Below, piece after piece: positions 7,060 to 7,128 of a DNA stretch of 7,128 bases. Within the stretch, counting starts at the first letter, position 1, and every line of letters starts with the position of its first letter. This DNA comes from Chitinophaga pinensis (lineage in GTDB: Bacteria; Bacteroidota; Bacteroidia; SXHM01): NCBI GenBank assembly GCA_945889235.1, contig CAMDBK010000159.1:1-7128 (forward strand), in the 5' to 3' direction. Both the position numbers and the translations under genes were made by a program. The notes under the pieces are model-generated. The model was not told the origin of the DNA. It worked only from the letters and a program-made list of their open reading frames with translations, and ran no database searches.

Positions 7060-7128
7060 ATTGATAAAGACACGAGAGTTCCATACTCAAAAAAATCTAG
7101 GTTTACCTAAGATACAATAAAGAGTTGG

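Overview
The window comes from the chromosome of a Bacteroidota (Bacteroidetes) bacterium. This rests on four things: a Bacteroidota-type 16S rRNA gene, TAnnTTTG-type -7 promoter boxes, a secreted PKD protein ending in a type IX secretion (T9SS) sorting domain, and gene starts with no Shine-Dalgarno sequence. The 16S looks like the Chitinophagales/Sphingobacteriales side of the phylum, but I cannot place it further without alignment.

Layout. Positions 1-608 (minus strand) hold a two-gene operon with a 4-bp ATGA overlap: a complete membrane-anchored DUF1214 protein and the first 14 codons of the next gene, probably its DUF1254 partner. A short divergent intergenic region follows. Positions 663-1793 (plus) encode a secreted protein with three PKD domains and a T9SS C-terminal domain, interrupted by a run of twelve A residues. 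Positions 1799-1857 are a 59-bp imperfect palindrome that fills the gap before the next gene. Positions 1866-4736 encode a 956-residue AddB-like PD-(D/E)XK nuclease with an iron-sulfur cysteine set. Its 3' third carries two 20-bp perfect palindromes plus a half copy, and a C6/G6/G6 hairpin element, all read in frame.

From 4806 to the end lies the front half of an rRNA operon: two tandem promoters (P1, P2), GTTCTTTGA boxA-like sites, a long processing stem that flanks the 16S, a full-length 16S gene, tRNA-Ile(GAT), tRNA-Ala(TGC), and the start of the pre-23S leader. The 23S gene itself is not in the window.

The genes do not form one pathway. The DUF1214/DUF1254 pair is an envelope-associated unit of unknown function, the PKD protein is a surface or secreted product, AddB belongs to double-strand-break repair, and the rRNA operon is housekeeping. 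I see no clear defence, CRISPR or integrase system. The most unusual material is the set of palindromic repeats, one between genes and several read through as protein inside addB, and the slippage-prone A12 tract directly before the last strands of a secretion signal.
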